This document shows positions 52,062 to 61,407 of a stretch of DNA of 64,000 bases, piece after piece. The DNA comes from Clostridiaceae bacterium. GTDB lineage: Bacteria > Bacillota > Clostridia > DSM-8532. The notes below the pieces were generated by a model. The model made no database searches. It worked only from the letters and a program-made list of their open reading frames with translations, and was not told the origin of the DNA. A program made the translations under genes and the position numbers. Each line of letters starts with the position of its first letter. The first letter of the stretch is position 1. The stretch lies in NCBI GenBank assembly GCA_012521105.1, contig JAAYNA010000107.1:186001-250000 (forward strand), in the 5' to 3' direction.

Positions 52062-52601
52062 ATGCAAATCGGTGCAAAGATTAAGAGAATGAGACTTGAA
52101 TATGGGCTGACTCAGCAGGAACTTGCCGACAGGTGCGAATTAACAAAAGGCTATATCTCTCAGCTTGAAAGGGATTTAACCTCACCGTCCATTGCTACTC
52201 TTAAAGACATTTTAGAATGTCTTGGAAGCAGTATCCCCGAATTTTTTAATGAGCAAAAAGACGAGCAGGTAGTTTTTAAGGACAAGGACGTCTTTGTAAA
52301 AGAGGTTGAGGATAAAGGTTATCGCATTAACTGGATTGTTCCAAATGCACAGAAGAAAGAGATGGAACCAATTATTCTTGAATTAAATGAAAACGGTGAA
52401 ACCGAGGAAGATGATCCTCATTCGGGCGAAGAATTTGGATATGTCTTGAGTGGTTCTATTATTTTAACCCTTGGAAAAGAGCGTTATAAGGTTAAAAAAG
52501 GAGAATGCTTTCATTACAAGGCAAACCAGCCCCACAGTATAAAAAACGGTGGAAAAAGGTTGGCACAACTACTCTGGATTTCAACTCCGCCAAATTTTTA
52601 A
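52062..52601 (+). CDS. XRE-family regulator with cupin sensor domain
   Basis: A 179-residue regulator, ATG 52062 with the RBS ggggggatt. The N-terminal HTH_3 is IGAKIKRMRLEYGLTQQELA and a C-terminal cupin_2 domain includes HSGEEFGYVLSGSIILTLG. This architecture is common for regulators of polyamine uptake and catabolism (PuuR-like). It is 21 bases before potA, so it is probably the operon's own regulator. Confidence 0.9.
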   Translation: MQIGAKIKRMRLEYGLTQQELADRCELTKGYISQLERDLTSPSIATLKDILECLGSSIPEFFNEQKDEQVVFKDKDVFVKEVEDKGYRINWIVPNAQKKEMEPIILELNENGETEEDDPHSGEEFGYVLSGSIILTLGKERYKVKKGECFHYKANQPHSIKNGGKRLAQLLWISTPPNF

Positions 52602-52622
52602 ATTATACGGGAGGTGGCTTTG

Positions 52623-53663
52623 TTGAGCAAAAAGATAATTGAACTTAATAACGTTACTAAAAGATATAACGATGTTACCGCTGTTGATAATATTAATCTC
52701 TACATTAGGGAGAATGAATTCATAACTCTGCTGGGACCCAGTGGATGTGGAAAAACAACTACACTTAGAATGATAGGTGGTTTTGAGGAGCCCGACGAAG
52801 GCGACATTCTTTTCGATGGAGTAAGGATAAATGATGTACCTCCGTATAAGAGGAATATAAATACGGTATTTCAAAGGTATGCATTATTTACCCATTTAAA
52901 CGTTTATGAGAACATAGCCTTTGGACTTAGAATAAAGAAAGTTCCGAAGGATGAGATGGATAGAAGAATAAAACGCATGCTGAAGCTGGTTGAACTTGAA
53001 GGCTTTGAAACAAGGCATGTTGATTCCTTAAGTGGCGGACAGCAGCAGCGTGTTGCAATTGCCCGGGCTTTGGTCAACGAACCGAAAGTCCTGCTTCTTG
53101 ATGAGCCCCTTGGGGCTTTGGATTTAAAGCTGCGCAAGGAGATGCAGATCGAGCTTATGAATATGCAAAAGAATGTGGGTATTACCTTTATATATGTAAC
53201 CCATGATCAGGAAGAAGCTCTGACTATGTCTGATACCGTTGTTGTAATGAACAAGGGGATTATTCAGCAGGTGGGAACCCCTGTTGATATATATAATGAA
53301 CCCGAAAACAGGTTTGTGGCCGATTTTATAGGCGAAAGCAATATTATCGAAGGTATTATGCACGAAGATTACCTGGTAGAGTTTTCAGGTCGGAAGTTTA
53401 AATGTTTAGACAAAGGTTTTCAGCAGAATGAGCCGGTTGACGTTGTTATAAGGCCTGAAGACATAGATATTACAGAACCCGATAAAGGCCTTATCCAGGG
53501 CGTTGTTACATCGGTGGTATTTAAAGGTGTTCATTATGAAATGATGGTTGAGGGCGGCGGCTTTGAGTATATGATCCAAAGCACAGACATGCAGCCGGTA
53601 GGAGTAAATGTTGGATTAACTTTTGAACCGGAAGATATTCATGTAATGAAAAGAGGGAGCTAA
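52623..53663 (+). CDS. potA: Spermidine/putrescine ABC transporter ATPase
   Basis: A 346-residue ATPase. The RBS gggaggtgg and TTG 52623 fit. Walker A is [15 protein letters not shown], the signature [16 protein letters not shown], and Walker [14 protein letters not shown]-terminal TOBE-type domain follows (about 240-345). It powers polyamine import with potBCD. It lies behind the XRE-cupin regulator. Confidence 0.95.
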   Translation: MSKKIIELNNVTKRYNDVTAVDNINLYIRENEFITLLGPSGCGKTTTLRMIGGFEEPDEGDILFDGVRINDVPPYKRNINTVFQRYALFTHLNVYENIAFGLRIKKVPKDEMDRRIKRMLKLVELEGFETRHVDSLSGGQQQRVAIARALVNEPKVLLLDEPLGALDLKLRKEMQIELMNMQKNVGITFIYVTHDQEEALTMSDTVVVMNKGIIQQVGTPVDIYNEPENRFVADFIGESNIIEGIMHEDYLVEFSGRKFKCLDKGFQQNEPVDVVIRPEDIDITEPDKGLIQGVVTSVVFKGVHYEMMVEGGGFEYMIQSTDMQPVGVNVGLTFEPEDIHVMKRGS

Positions 53664-54509
53664 GTGAAAAATAGAGCAAAATTTCTTGCTTATCCATACT
53701 TGGTCTGGATGGCAATTTTCATAGTTATTCCGCTGTTTTTGGTGTTGTTTTACAGTCTTACAAAAGGTAATATCCATGACCCGTCTTCGCTGTCTTTTTC
53801 ACTGGAAAGCTATGCGAGGGTTTTTGAAGTTAATTATTTAAAAGTGATTTGGAAATCTTTTAAACTTGCTTTTATTTCGACATTGTTTTGCTTTGTTCTT
53901 GGGTATCCCGTGGCATTAATTATATCAACGGTAAAAGCTAAGTATAAAAGTATACTGCTTATGTTTTTTCTTGTTCCAATTTGGATGAATTTTCTTTTAC
54001 GGACCTATGCATGGATGTCAATACTGTCTCCTAACGGTTTTATTAACAGATTGCTGTCATTTTTGGGATTGCCGACACTTTCAATAATGCCCGGACAAAC
54101 AGCAGTTGTATTAGGTATGATTTACAACTTTCTGCCATTCATGGTATTGCCAATATACACAGTGCTGTCAAAAATAGACAGGAGTGTGATTGAGGCTGCG
54201 ATGGATTTGGGGGCAAATAAGATTAGAACTTTTTTTAATGTGATTTTTCCGCTTACAGTGCCTGGGATAATAAGCGGGATAACCATGGTTTTTATGCCCG
54301 CAGTCAGTACTTTTGTAATCTCCCGGTTACTGGGGGGGAATAAAGAGCTTCTAATAGGAAACTTAATTGAACAGCAATTTACTGTTCAGCGTGACTGGCA
54401 TTTTGGCTCGGCTTTATCCATTATTCTTATGATCATGATACTGATATCGATGGCAGTTATGTCAAAGTTTGAGAGCGACAATGATAATGGGGGTGCACCG
54501 ACATGGTAA
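53664..54509 (+). CDS. potB: Spermidine/putrescine ABC transporter permease PotB
   Basis: A 281-residue integral membrane protein starting with GTG directly after potA's stop. Six TM helices are expected. The EAA loop AAMDLGANKIRTFFNVIFPLTVPGI contacts the ATPase, consistent with the PotB type. It forms the channel with PotC. Confidence 0.94.
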   Translation: MKNRAKFLAYPYLVWMAIFIVIPLFLVLFYSLTKGNIHDPSSLSFSLESYARVFEVNYLKVIWKSFKLAFISTLFCFVLGYPVALIISTVKAKYKSILLMFFLVPIWMNFLLRTYAWMSILSPNGFINRLLSFLGLPTLSIMPGQTAVVLGMIYNFLPFMVLPIYTVLSKIDRSVIEAAMDLGANKIRTFFNVIFPLTVPGIISGITMVFMPAVSTFVISRLLGGNKELLIGNLIEQQFTVQRDWHFGSALSIILMIMILISMAVMSKFESDNDNGGAPTW

Positions 54510-55282
54510 AATTTTTAAAAAGGTTTTATTTAAGTTTGATTTTTATATTTCTATACGCTCCCATTCTGGTTTTGATTATTTACAGTTTTAATGAATCAAA
54601 GTCCCGGGGGCATTGGGGTGGTTTCACTCTTAAATGGTATGGCGAACTTTTTCGGGATCGTGATATTATTAAAGCCCTGTATTATACCTTTTTGGTGGCT
54701 CTTTTGTCCTCGATAATTTCAACTGTTATTGGTACTTTTTCAGCCATCGGAATCCATAATATGGGTCATTTTGGGAAAAAGCTTGCACTGAATATTAATT
54801 ATTTACCTGTTTTAAACCCTGATATTGTTACAGGGATTGCACTAATGACATTGTTTATATCGTTGAGAATGCAACTGGGCTTTTTAACAATGCTGTTATC
54901 CCATATTATGTTTAATATACCTTATGTGATCTTATCTGTTCTACCCAAGCTCAAACAGATGAACAAACACACGACCGAGGCTGCATTAGACTTGGGAGCT
55001 ACTCCTTCATATGCATTCAGAAAGGTGGTAATACCTGAAATAATGCCAGGAGTTATAACCGGTGCACTAATAGCTTTCACATTGTCGATAGATGATTTTG
55101 TAATAAGCTTTTTCAATACCGGCCCAGGTGTTACAAACCTGTCAATACATGTTTTCTCCATGGCAAGAAAAGGTGTGAAACCCTCTATTAACGCATTAAC
55201 CACTTTAATGCTGTTAACAGTGGTAATTTTGCTGCTGTTGATCAATAAAAGAACAACTAAAGGAGATGAGTTGATACCATGA
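54503..55282 (+). CDS. potC: Spermidine/putrescine ABC transporter permease PotC
   Basis: A 259-residue permease overlapping potB by 7 bases. Six TM helices and the EAA loop AALDLGATPSYAFRKVVIPEIMPGV. Overlap with both neighbours shows translation coupling inside the pot operon. Confidence 0.94.
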   Translation: MVKFLKRFYLSLIFIFLYAPILVLIIYSFNESKSRGHWGGFTLKWYGELFRDRDIIKALYYTFLVALLSSIISTVIGTFSAIGIHNMGHFGKKLALNINYLPVLNPDIVTGIALMTLFISLRMQLGFLTMLLSHIMFNIPYVILSVLPKLKQMNKHTTEAALDLGATPSYAFRKVVIPEIMPGVITGALIAFTLSIDDFVISFFNTGPGVTNLSIHVFSMARKGVKPSINALTTLMLLTVVILLLLINKRTTKGDELIP

Positions 55283-56334
55283 AAAGAATCTGTATTTTAT
55301 TATTATCCTGCCTTTTAATTGTTACAAGCTTAATAGTGCTTCCAGGCTGCAAACAGGATAGAGTTGTTCTGAACATATATAATTGGGGGGAATACATTGA
55401 TCCTGATTTGCTGGTAAAATTTGAGAAGGAAACCGGAATTAAAGTAAACCAGGATTTCTTTGAAACCAACGAACACATGCTTGCTAAACTCGAAGGCGGG
55501 GGATCGTACTATGATTTGATTTTCCCTTCTGATTATGTAATTGAAGAAATGATCAAAAAGGATATGCTTCATAAAATTGATTTAAATAATATTCCTAATT
55601 TTAAATATGTTGGTGACAGGTTTAAAAACCTTAATTATGATCCTGATAACGAATATTCTGTTCCATATTTCTGGGGAACTCTTGGAATTTTATATAACAC
55701 AGAAATGGTGGATGAGGAAGTGGACAGCTGGGATATCCTCTGGGATGAGAAGTACGCCGGACAAATATTAATGCTAGACAGTATGCGGGATACAATAGGT
55801 GTGGCGCTGAAAAAGTTAGGTTATTCTGTTAATACAACAGATCCTGATAAACTGGAAGAAGCCAAAAATTTATTAATTCAGCAAATGCCCCTGGTTAATG
55901 GCTATTATGTTGATGAAACAAAAGACATGATGATTAATGGAGATGCTGCCATTGCATTAAACTGGTCGGGCACAGCAATGGATATTTACTGGGAGGGTGC
56001 TGATTATATTAAGTTTGTTGTTCCAAAGGAAGGAGCAAACCTTTGGTTTGACTGCATGGTTATCCCGAAGACAAGCAAGAATAAAGCCGAGGCAGAAATG
56101 TTTATAAACTTTATGCTTGAACCTGAAAATGCTTATCAGAACAGCTTGTATGTAGGGTATGTATCACCTGTAACAGAAGTTTTTGAAAGAATAATGCAGG
56201 AGAATCCTGAGGTTGCCGATATGGATGCCTATAATCCTTCGGAAGAAGTACTGGATATTTGTGAGGTCTTCATTGATCTTGGAGACTCCAGACCGTTATT
56301 TAACGAGGTATGGACCCAAATCAAAGTACGTTAA
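55279..56334 (+). CDS. potD: Spermidine/putrescine-binding lipoprotein PotD
   Basis: A 351-residue solute-binding protein overlapping potC by 4 bases. A lipoprotein signal peptide ends in VLPGCKQD with the lipidated Cys. The mature chain begins with NIYNWGEYIDPDLLVKFEKE, a PotD/F family signature, and has the conserved FETNEHMLAKLEGG region. It captures polyamines outside the membrane. Last gene of the operon, closed by a strong terminator. Confidence 0.95.
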   Translation: MKRICILLLSCLLIVTSLIVLPGCKQDRVVLNIYNWGEYIDPDLLVKFEKETGIKVNQDFFETNEHMLAKLEGGGSYYDLIFPSDYVIEEMIKKDMLHKIDLNNIPNFKYVGDRFKNLNYDPDNEYSVPYFWGTLGILYNTEMVDEEVDSWDILWDEKYAGQILMLDSMRDTIGVALKKLGYSVNTTDPDKLEEAKNLLIQQMPLVNGYYVDETKDMMINGDAAIALNWSGTAMDIYWEGADYIKFVVPKEGANLWFDCMVIPKTSKNKAEAEMFINFMLEPENAYQNSLYVGYVSPVTEVFERIMQENPEVADMDAYNPSEEVLDICEVFIDLGDSRPLFNEVWTQIKVR

Positions 56335-56343
56335 AATATGTTG

Positions 56344-56371
56344 AAAGGGCAGACTCCTTTGTCTGCCCTTT
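56344..56371. terminator. Bidirectional terminator after potD
   Basis: AAAGGGCAGAC and GTCTGCCCTTT form an 11-bp perfect stem with a 6-base loop between potD and the convergent cyclase gene. Confidence 0.9.
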
Positions 56372-56375
56372 ATAT

Positions 56376-56996
56376 TTAAAACTTGATCAAACACGCACGA
56401 ACCGGTGAGCCGTCACCGCCCTTAATTTTAAGTGGAAGTGCACACAAAAAATATTCCCCCTCTTCAATATCTTTTAAACGAAGCCCCTCCAAAATGATAA
56501 TTCCCTTCGAAAGCAGGGTATTATGAGTTTGATGCCCCGGTTGATTGCGTTCAATACCAAGACTGTCAATGCCCACACCTTTTATGCCTGTTTCCTGCAA
56601 ATACTCAGCACCTTCACGGTTAACGTAAACAAATTCGAAGTTAAATTCATCGCTGTATGAGTTCTTTGTTTTTAACAGGATAAAGTCATCTTTCTTTATA
56701 TTTTTTTTCAGCAATTCCTCTTTGGTTATACAGTCATCCAGGTGCGTAAAATCCAACACTTTGCATGGTGTGATACATTTATACAGATCAATTTCTTCAA
56801 TGGTGCTACCATGTTCAATAACATGCCATTTTGCATCCATATGTGTTCCGGTGTGCAGATTGATGTGAAGAGTTGATTCGTTAACACCTTCTTCCTGTAT
56901 TTTGCGTGTTTGTTCCAGCCAGGGACGCCTTTTTTCCTGGTTCTTATAAACCATCATATCATTTCTTATTTCCATGCTGATGTCGTAAATTCTCAT
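56376..56996 (-). CDS. Cyclase-family metal-dependent hydrolase (kynurenine formamidase-like)
   Basis: A 206-residue protein. The metal site motif is INLHTGTHMDAKWHVIEHG (family pattern HxGTHxDxPxH), and GIKGVGIDSLGIERNQPGHQ follows. The Cyclase family includes arylformamidase KynB and isatin hydrolases; the substrate here is not determined. It starts 38 bases inside the end of zwf, so translation is coupled to zwf. No tryptophan-catabolism genes are seen, so the kynurenine link is doubtful. Confidence 0.85.
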   Translation of the reverse strand: MRIYDISMEIRNDMMVYKNQEKRRPWLEQTRKIQEEGVNESTLHINLHTGTHMDAKWHVIEHGSTIEEIDLYKCITPCKVLDFTHLDDCITKEELLKKNIKKDDFILLKTKNSYSDEFNFEFVYVNREGAEYLQETGIKGVGIDSLGIERNQPGHQTHNTLLSKGIIILEGLRLKDIEEGEYFLCALPLKIKGGDGSPVRACLIKF

Positions 56997-58524
56997 TTAT
57001 ATCACTCCTTCTCGTACAGAAATTAATACTATCATGTATATCCCACCATGATCTTCCATCATTCTCTATAAGCTTTATAGCAGCTTTAGGTCCAACACTT
57101 CCTGCGGGGTACTGGTAGACTGGCAAGGAATTTTTGCTTATTTTCTTTTCAAGGTCCTCAATATAATACCACGAAGCATTAAGTACGTCCCAGCTTGTAA
57201 AAAATGAGTTGTCCCCGCGAATTGCTTCAATTATAAGTCTTTCATATGCTTCAGGCGAATTGTTTTGGTATGCTGTTGTCTGGCAATAGTCCATATTTGC
57301 CTGTATCATCTCATAATAATTTCCTGGTTTTTTTGCATTTAGCTGAAAATAAAAACCTTCATAGGGCTGAATACGAAAAACAAGTATATTAGATTTGGCA
57401 TTACAGTATTCACCATAGAGCCTGCGTCCCGGAGGTTCCTTAAATTGAATTACAATTTCGGCGTTTTTTCTGTTTAAATGTTTTCCGGTGAGCAAATAAA
57501 AGGGAACTCCCTGCCATCTGTAATTATCAATCCAAAGCTTCAATGCTGCAAATGTTGGTGTTTTGGAGTTTGATGCAACGTTCTCTTCCTGCAAATATCC
57601 AGGGACAGTTTTGCTGCCAGCAATATTCCCTGTGTATTGCCCCAAAACAATTTCCTTTTCTGAAAGATTATCAGGAAAGGGTCTTAGGGCACGCATTACT
57701 CTGATTTTTTCATTTTTTATATAATCAGCATTAAGTTTTACCGGAGGTTCCATTGCTATAATAGACAGTAATTGGAACATATGGTTTTGAACCATATCCT
57801 TAAGTACACCTGTACGATCATAGTAGCTGCCTCGTCTTCCTACACCAATGGTTTCGGGAATGCTTATCTGCACATGATCAATATAAAACCTGTTCCAAAG
57901 TGGTTCAAAAATACTGTTTGAAAAACGTAGAGTTAAAATGTTTTGAAACATTTCCTTGCCAAGGTAATGGTCAATACGATATATCCTTTCTTCAGGCAAT
58001 GCGCTGGTGAGAAGATTATTTAGTATTGCTGCTTTTTCCAGGTTTTCACCAAAGGGTTTTTCAATCATAACTCTTTTCCAGCCACTGCCTTCAGACAGAA
58101 GATTATTATTCTGCAGTTGAATTACGATTGGTGCAAACAGGTTAGGGGCTACAGCAAGAAAAAACAGATGATTATAAATACCATCATCTGAAAGGTTATT
58201 AAGATACTGTTTCAGGCGAATATATCCCCCGGTATCTGAAATAAAATCAAATTTTATGTATGTTATCACATTCTTTATTCTTTCCCAGACAATTTTTTGA
58301 AAGCTTCTCTGGGAATATTTCTTAACAGCTTCCTCCATCATGTTTTGAAAAGACTCAGAAGTATAATCCCTGCGTCCTATCGCCAGTATACGCATGTTGC
58401 CGGGAAGAAGATCAGCAAAAGCCAAAGCGTATATTGCAGGAATAAGTTTCCTCTTTGTTAAGTCACCGGTAGCTCCAAAAATAATAAATACAAATGGATT
58501 TTCAGATACCCAATTGTTTTTCAT
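56959..58524 (-). CDS. zwf: Glucose-6-phosphate dehydrogenase
   Basis: A protein of about 521 residues, with ATG 58524 behind gggaggtat. The NADP motif is FIIFGATGDLTKRKL, and the catalytic signature is RIDHYLGKEMFQN. The C-terminal dimerisation domain is complete. It makes 6-phosphogluconolactone and NADPH, the entry to the oxidative pentose phosphate pathway. No gnd or pgl is adjacent. The 3' end overlaps the cyclase gene. Confidence 0.95.
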   Translation of the reverse strand: MKNNWVSENPFVFIIFGATGDLTKRKLIPAIYALAFADLLPGNMRILAIGRRDYTSESFQNMMEEAVKKYSQRSFQKIVWERIKNVITYIKFDFISDTGGYIRLKQYLNNLSDDGIYNHLFFLAVAPNLFAPIVIQLQNNNLLSEGSGWKRVMIEKPFGENLEKAAILNNLLTSALPEERIYRIDHYLGKEMFQNILTLRFSNSIFEPLWNRFYIDHVQISIPETIGVGRRGSYYDRTGVLKDMVQNHMFQLLSIIAMEPPVKLNADYIKNEKIRVMRALRPFPDNLSEKEIVLGQYTGNIAGSKTVPGYLQEENVASNSKTPTFAALKLWIDNYRWQGVPFYLLTGKHLNRKNAEIVIQFKEPPGRRLYGEYCNAKSNILVFRIQPYEGFYFQLNAKKPGNYYEMIQANMDYCQTTAYQNNSPEAYERLIIEAIRGDNSFFTSWDVLNASWYYIEDLEKKISKNSLPVYQYPAGSVGPKAAIKLIENDGRSWWDIHDSINFCTRRSDINENLRHQHGNKK

Positions 58525-58714
58525 AAATACCTCCCTGATAAGAAAATATCTTATAACATATATTACCCTCATTTTCCAGAATGAACCTGACAATAAACTT
58601 AAATTTTTAATTACAGGTGATGGGTAAATCGGCATGTATTGCATTTCCCCGGCATAGGACTTAAAATAATGATAAAACAGGTAATTAATAATTTTTCAAA
58701 TATGGAGATAATTA

Positions 58715-60163
58715 ATGAACAGATATAAAAATACTCCGTTAATTAAAGCTCTTAATAATTTTATTTCGGAAGAAAGAATAATTATGCATATGCCCGGCCA
58801 TAAACAGGGAAAAGGGTTTGATGCAGGTTTTACTAAAAATTTGCTTAAGTTTGATCTTACTGAGCTTTCCGGTTTGGATAATTTTCATAAACCCGAAGGC
58901 GTAATACTGGAAAGCATGGAAGCTTTAGAAAAAGCTTTTGGGTCATTAAAATCATACTTTCTTGTCAACGGCTCAACATCGGGCATCCATGCAAGCATTC
59001 TTTCATGTTTTGAAAGAGGGGATAAAGTTCTTATAAACAGGAACTGTCATATATCTGTCATCAATGCCTTAATACTTTTTGGTATAAAACCGGTGTTTGT
59101 TATGCCTGACTATATGGAAGAATACAGTTTGCCATTGCCTCCAGGGCTTAACTCCTGGAAAAAGGCATTGGATGAAAACCCCGATGCTAAAGGTGCATTT
59201 GTTACTACCCCTGATTATTATGGCATATGCCAGCCTCTTTCTGAATTGTCACACCTCTTACACGAAAACGGGAAACTTTTACTGGTAGATGAAGCCCATG
59301 GTGCTCATTTTTCTTTTTCGAGGAAACTGCCCGAAACTGCACTGGAGCAGGGGGCAGATTTGTGTATACAAAGCTTTCACAAAACATTACCTGCTGTTAC
59401 ACAGGCTGCTGTTTTGCACATTGGGAGTAAACGTATAGACCCTGAAAAAGTGAGGCGGGCAGTATCCATGATTACAACCACAAGCCCGTCGTATGTTATA
59501 ATGGCATCCATCGACTATGCACGGGATTTTGCTGAGAGAAAAGGTGCAGAAATCTATGAGAAATTAATTAATATTTTAGCTGACACAAAAGGCAAACTTT
59601 CTGCAATGAAGAACTTACGTATTCTTCCTGACAGTATTGATAATCTGAAAAGGGATCCAACCAGAATTGTTATAGATACAGCACTGTCCGATATTTCAGG
59701 ATATGAACTATATAATCGTCTTTTTAATGAATTTGGAATTACAGCAGAAATGTGCGATAATTCCCATGTGGTCTTTATTTTAACCATGGCTGACACGGCA
59801 GACGACATAAATAAGCTGACGCAGGCTCTGATTAAAATAGATAAAAGCATTAACAAAGCCGGTACCATAGCTTTATTTAGCCCACCGGTAAGCGGCAGTA
59901 AATGCGATATCCCGGATTTACATGATTTTCTTGATTCAAAAGCAGAAATCCCGCTAAAAGAAGCTGAAGGGATGATATGCGCAAATGCGGTTACTCCTTA
60001 CCCTCCTGGCATACCTGTATTATGCCCTGGAGAAGTAATAACCAAACAGCATATCCGGTATATTATTAAAGTAAAAAGAGCGGGAGCAGATGTACATGGG
60101 CTTAGCACAGACGATAATGGCCATGAAATAATAAGAATTTTAAAAAGAAGGTGTAGCTTATGA
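58715..60163 (+). CDS. Orn/Lys/Arg decarboxylase (YaaO/SpeA type)
   Basis: A 482-residue PLP enzyme of the fold I major domain group. The PLP Lys K223 is in IQSFHKTLPAVTQAA and the Asp region in LLVDEAHGAHFS. The C-terminal domain ends near NAVTPYPPGIPVLCPGE. It decarboxylates arginine, lysine or ornithine; the exact substrate is not readable. In Firmicutes this gene often precedes tmk, as here (4-base overlap). With potABCD it suggests active polyamine metabolism. Confidence 0.92.
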   Translation: MNRYKNTPLIKALNNFISEERIIMHMPGHKQGKGFDAGFTKNLLKFDLTELSGLDNFHKPEGVILESMEALEKAFGSLKSYFLVNGSTSGIHASILSCFERGDKVLINRNCHISVINALILFGIKPVFVMPDYMEEYSLPLPPGLNSWKKALDENPDAKGAFVTTPDYYGICQPLSELSHLLHENGKLLLVDEAHGAHFSFSRKLPETALEQGADLCIQSFHKTLPAVTQAAVLHIGSKRIDPEKVRRAVSMITTTSPSYVIMASIDYARDFAERKGAEIYEKLINILADTKGKLSAMKNLRILPDSIDNLKRDPTRIVIDTALSDISGYELYNRLFNEFGITAEMCDNSHVVFILTMADTADDINKLTQALIKIDKSINKAGTIALFSPPVSGSKCDIPDLHDFLDSKAEIPLKEAEGMICANAVTPYPPGIPVLCPGEVITKQHIRYIIKVKRAGADVHGLSTDDNGHEIIRILKRRCSL

Positions 60164-60795
60164 AAAAAGGACTTTTCATAACTTTTGAAGGCGGGGATGG
60201 TGCGGGTAAAACCACACAGGTAAATCTATTAAGTGACTATATTGTAAATAAGGGAATAGATGCAGTTACAGTCCGTGAGCCGGGTGGTGTTCCTGTTAGC
60301 GAAAAAATACGGGAAATAATACTGGATAACGTTAATACCGATATGCACAATATTACAGAAATGCTTTTATATGCTGCATCAAGGGCACAACTGGTTTCCC
60401 AGATAATTATTCCTGCACTGAATGAGGGAAAATGTGTAATCTGTGACAGGTTTGTTGATTCAAGTTACGTTTACCAGGGGTTAGCGAGGGGGCTTGGAAT
60501 AGATGTTGTTAAGACAGTAAACGATATTGCAACGCAAAGACTTATTCCCGACATAACATTTTTTATCGACTTAGACCCGGAAACTGCTTTAAAAAGAAGG
60601 CTTGCTTTAACAAAGCCCGACAGATTGGAAATGGAAGATATCTCGTTCCATAGAATGGTATACCAGGGTTTTGCCACAATTGCAAATATGTATCCAGATA
60701 GAATTAAACGAATTAATGCTTCGGGTAAAGCTGAAGAAACTTTTTCCCAGGTAAAGGAATATATAGATCCTTTAATATGCCGATATACAGATTAA
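60160..60795 (+). CDS. tmk: Thymidylate kinase
   Basis: A 211-residue kinase with the P-loop FEGGDGAGKTTQVNLL, the DRF motif VICDRFVDSSYVYQG and the lid region KRRLALTKPDRLE. It makes dTDP. It overlaps the decarboxylase gene by 4 bases and precedes yaaR and holB as in Bacillus. Confidence 0.96.
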   Translation: MKKGLFITFEGGDGAGKTTQVNLLSDYIVNKGIDAVTVREPGGVPVSEKIREIILDNVNTDMHNITEMLLYAASRAQLVSQIIIPALNEGKCVICDRFVDSSYVYQGLARGLGIDVVKTVNDIATQRLIPDITFFIDLDPETALKRRLALTKPDRLEMEDISFHRMVYQGFATIANMYPDRIKRINASGKAEETFSQVKEYIDPLICRYTD

Positions 60796-60825
60796 GAAAT
60801 ATTTTTTAAGGAAATGGTGAATAAA

Positions 60826-61284
60826 ATGGATTTGAAAATAGACAGTTCAAACCGAAACCAAAGAAGTATAATAGGCAGAGTTAATACCGAAAGCAGCAAA
60901 ATAACAGATCGGAAGCCTGTAAGTTTCGAAACCCATCTTCAAAGACAGGAGTCTTCAAACCTTGATGAAGCTCTTAAAAAGATGGCCAGTGAAATAATAA
61001 AACAGGGGGAACGCCTCTGTGAAAAGGTTGATATTGCAGAATTAAGAGTTTACAAGAAAATGATATCAGAGTTTCTTGACGAAGCCGTCAGGGGGTTTGC
61101 TAAATTCTCAAAGGAAAGCTATATGGATAGAAGGGGAAGGCACCGGCTTTATTCCACGGTGAAGAGAGTTAATAAAAACTTGGAAGAACTTACTCAGGAG
61201 ATATTAAAATCCGAAAAAGATCATTTAAAGATATTAGCCAGAGTTGAAGATATACGCGGGCTGATATTGGATATCCTTTTGTAG
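60826..61284 (+). CDS. yaaR: YaaR/DUF327 family protein
   Basis: A 152-residue protein, ATG 60826 (in-frame ATG 60814 is too near the aaggaa RBS). A helix-rich chain with KMASEIIKQGERLCEKVDI and YKKMISEFLDEAVRGFAKFSKE is typical of DUF327 (YaaR), encoded between tmk and holB in Firmicutes. The function is not firmly known. Confidence 0.85.
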   Translation: MDLKIDSSNRNQRSIIGRVNTESSKITDRKPVSFETHLQRQESSNLDEALKKMASEIIKQGERLCEKVDIAELRVYKKMISEFLDEAVRGFAKFSKESYMDRRGRHRLYSTVKRVNKNLEELTQEILKSEKDHLKILARVEDIRGLILDILL

Positions 61285-61325
61285 GGGATTTTTGAAATGA
61301 TGTGAGAATAGCAAAGTATTTTTTC

Positions 61326-61358
61326 AATTACTTAGTCATTAAGTAATTACATAATGAC
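61326..61358 (+). repeat. Overlapping alternative hairpins before holB
   Basis: AATTACTTA/TAAGTAATT (61326-61334 and 61340-61348) and GTCATTA/TAATGAC (61335-61341 and 61352-61358) are perfect inverted repeats that exclude each other, 50 bases before the holB start. Confidence 0.5.
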
Positions 61359-61407
61359 GTAAATACAACATAATGTTATAATGAAAAGACAGGAGAGATT
61401 TATTAAT

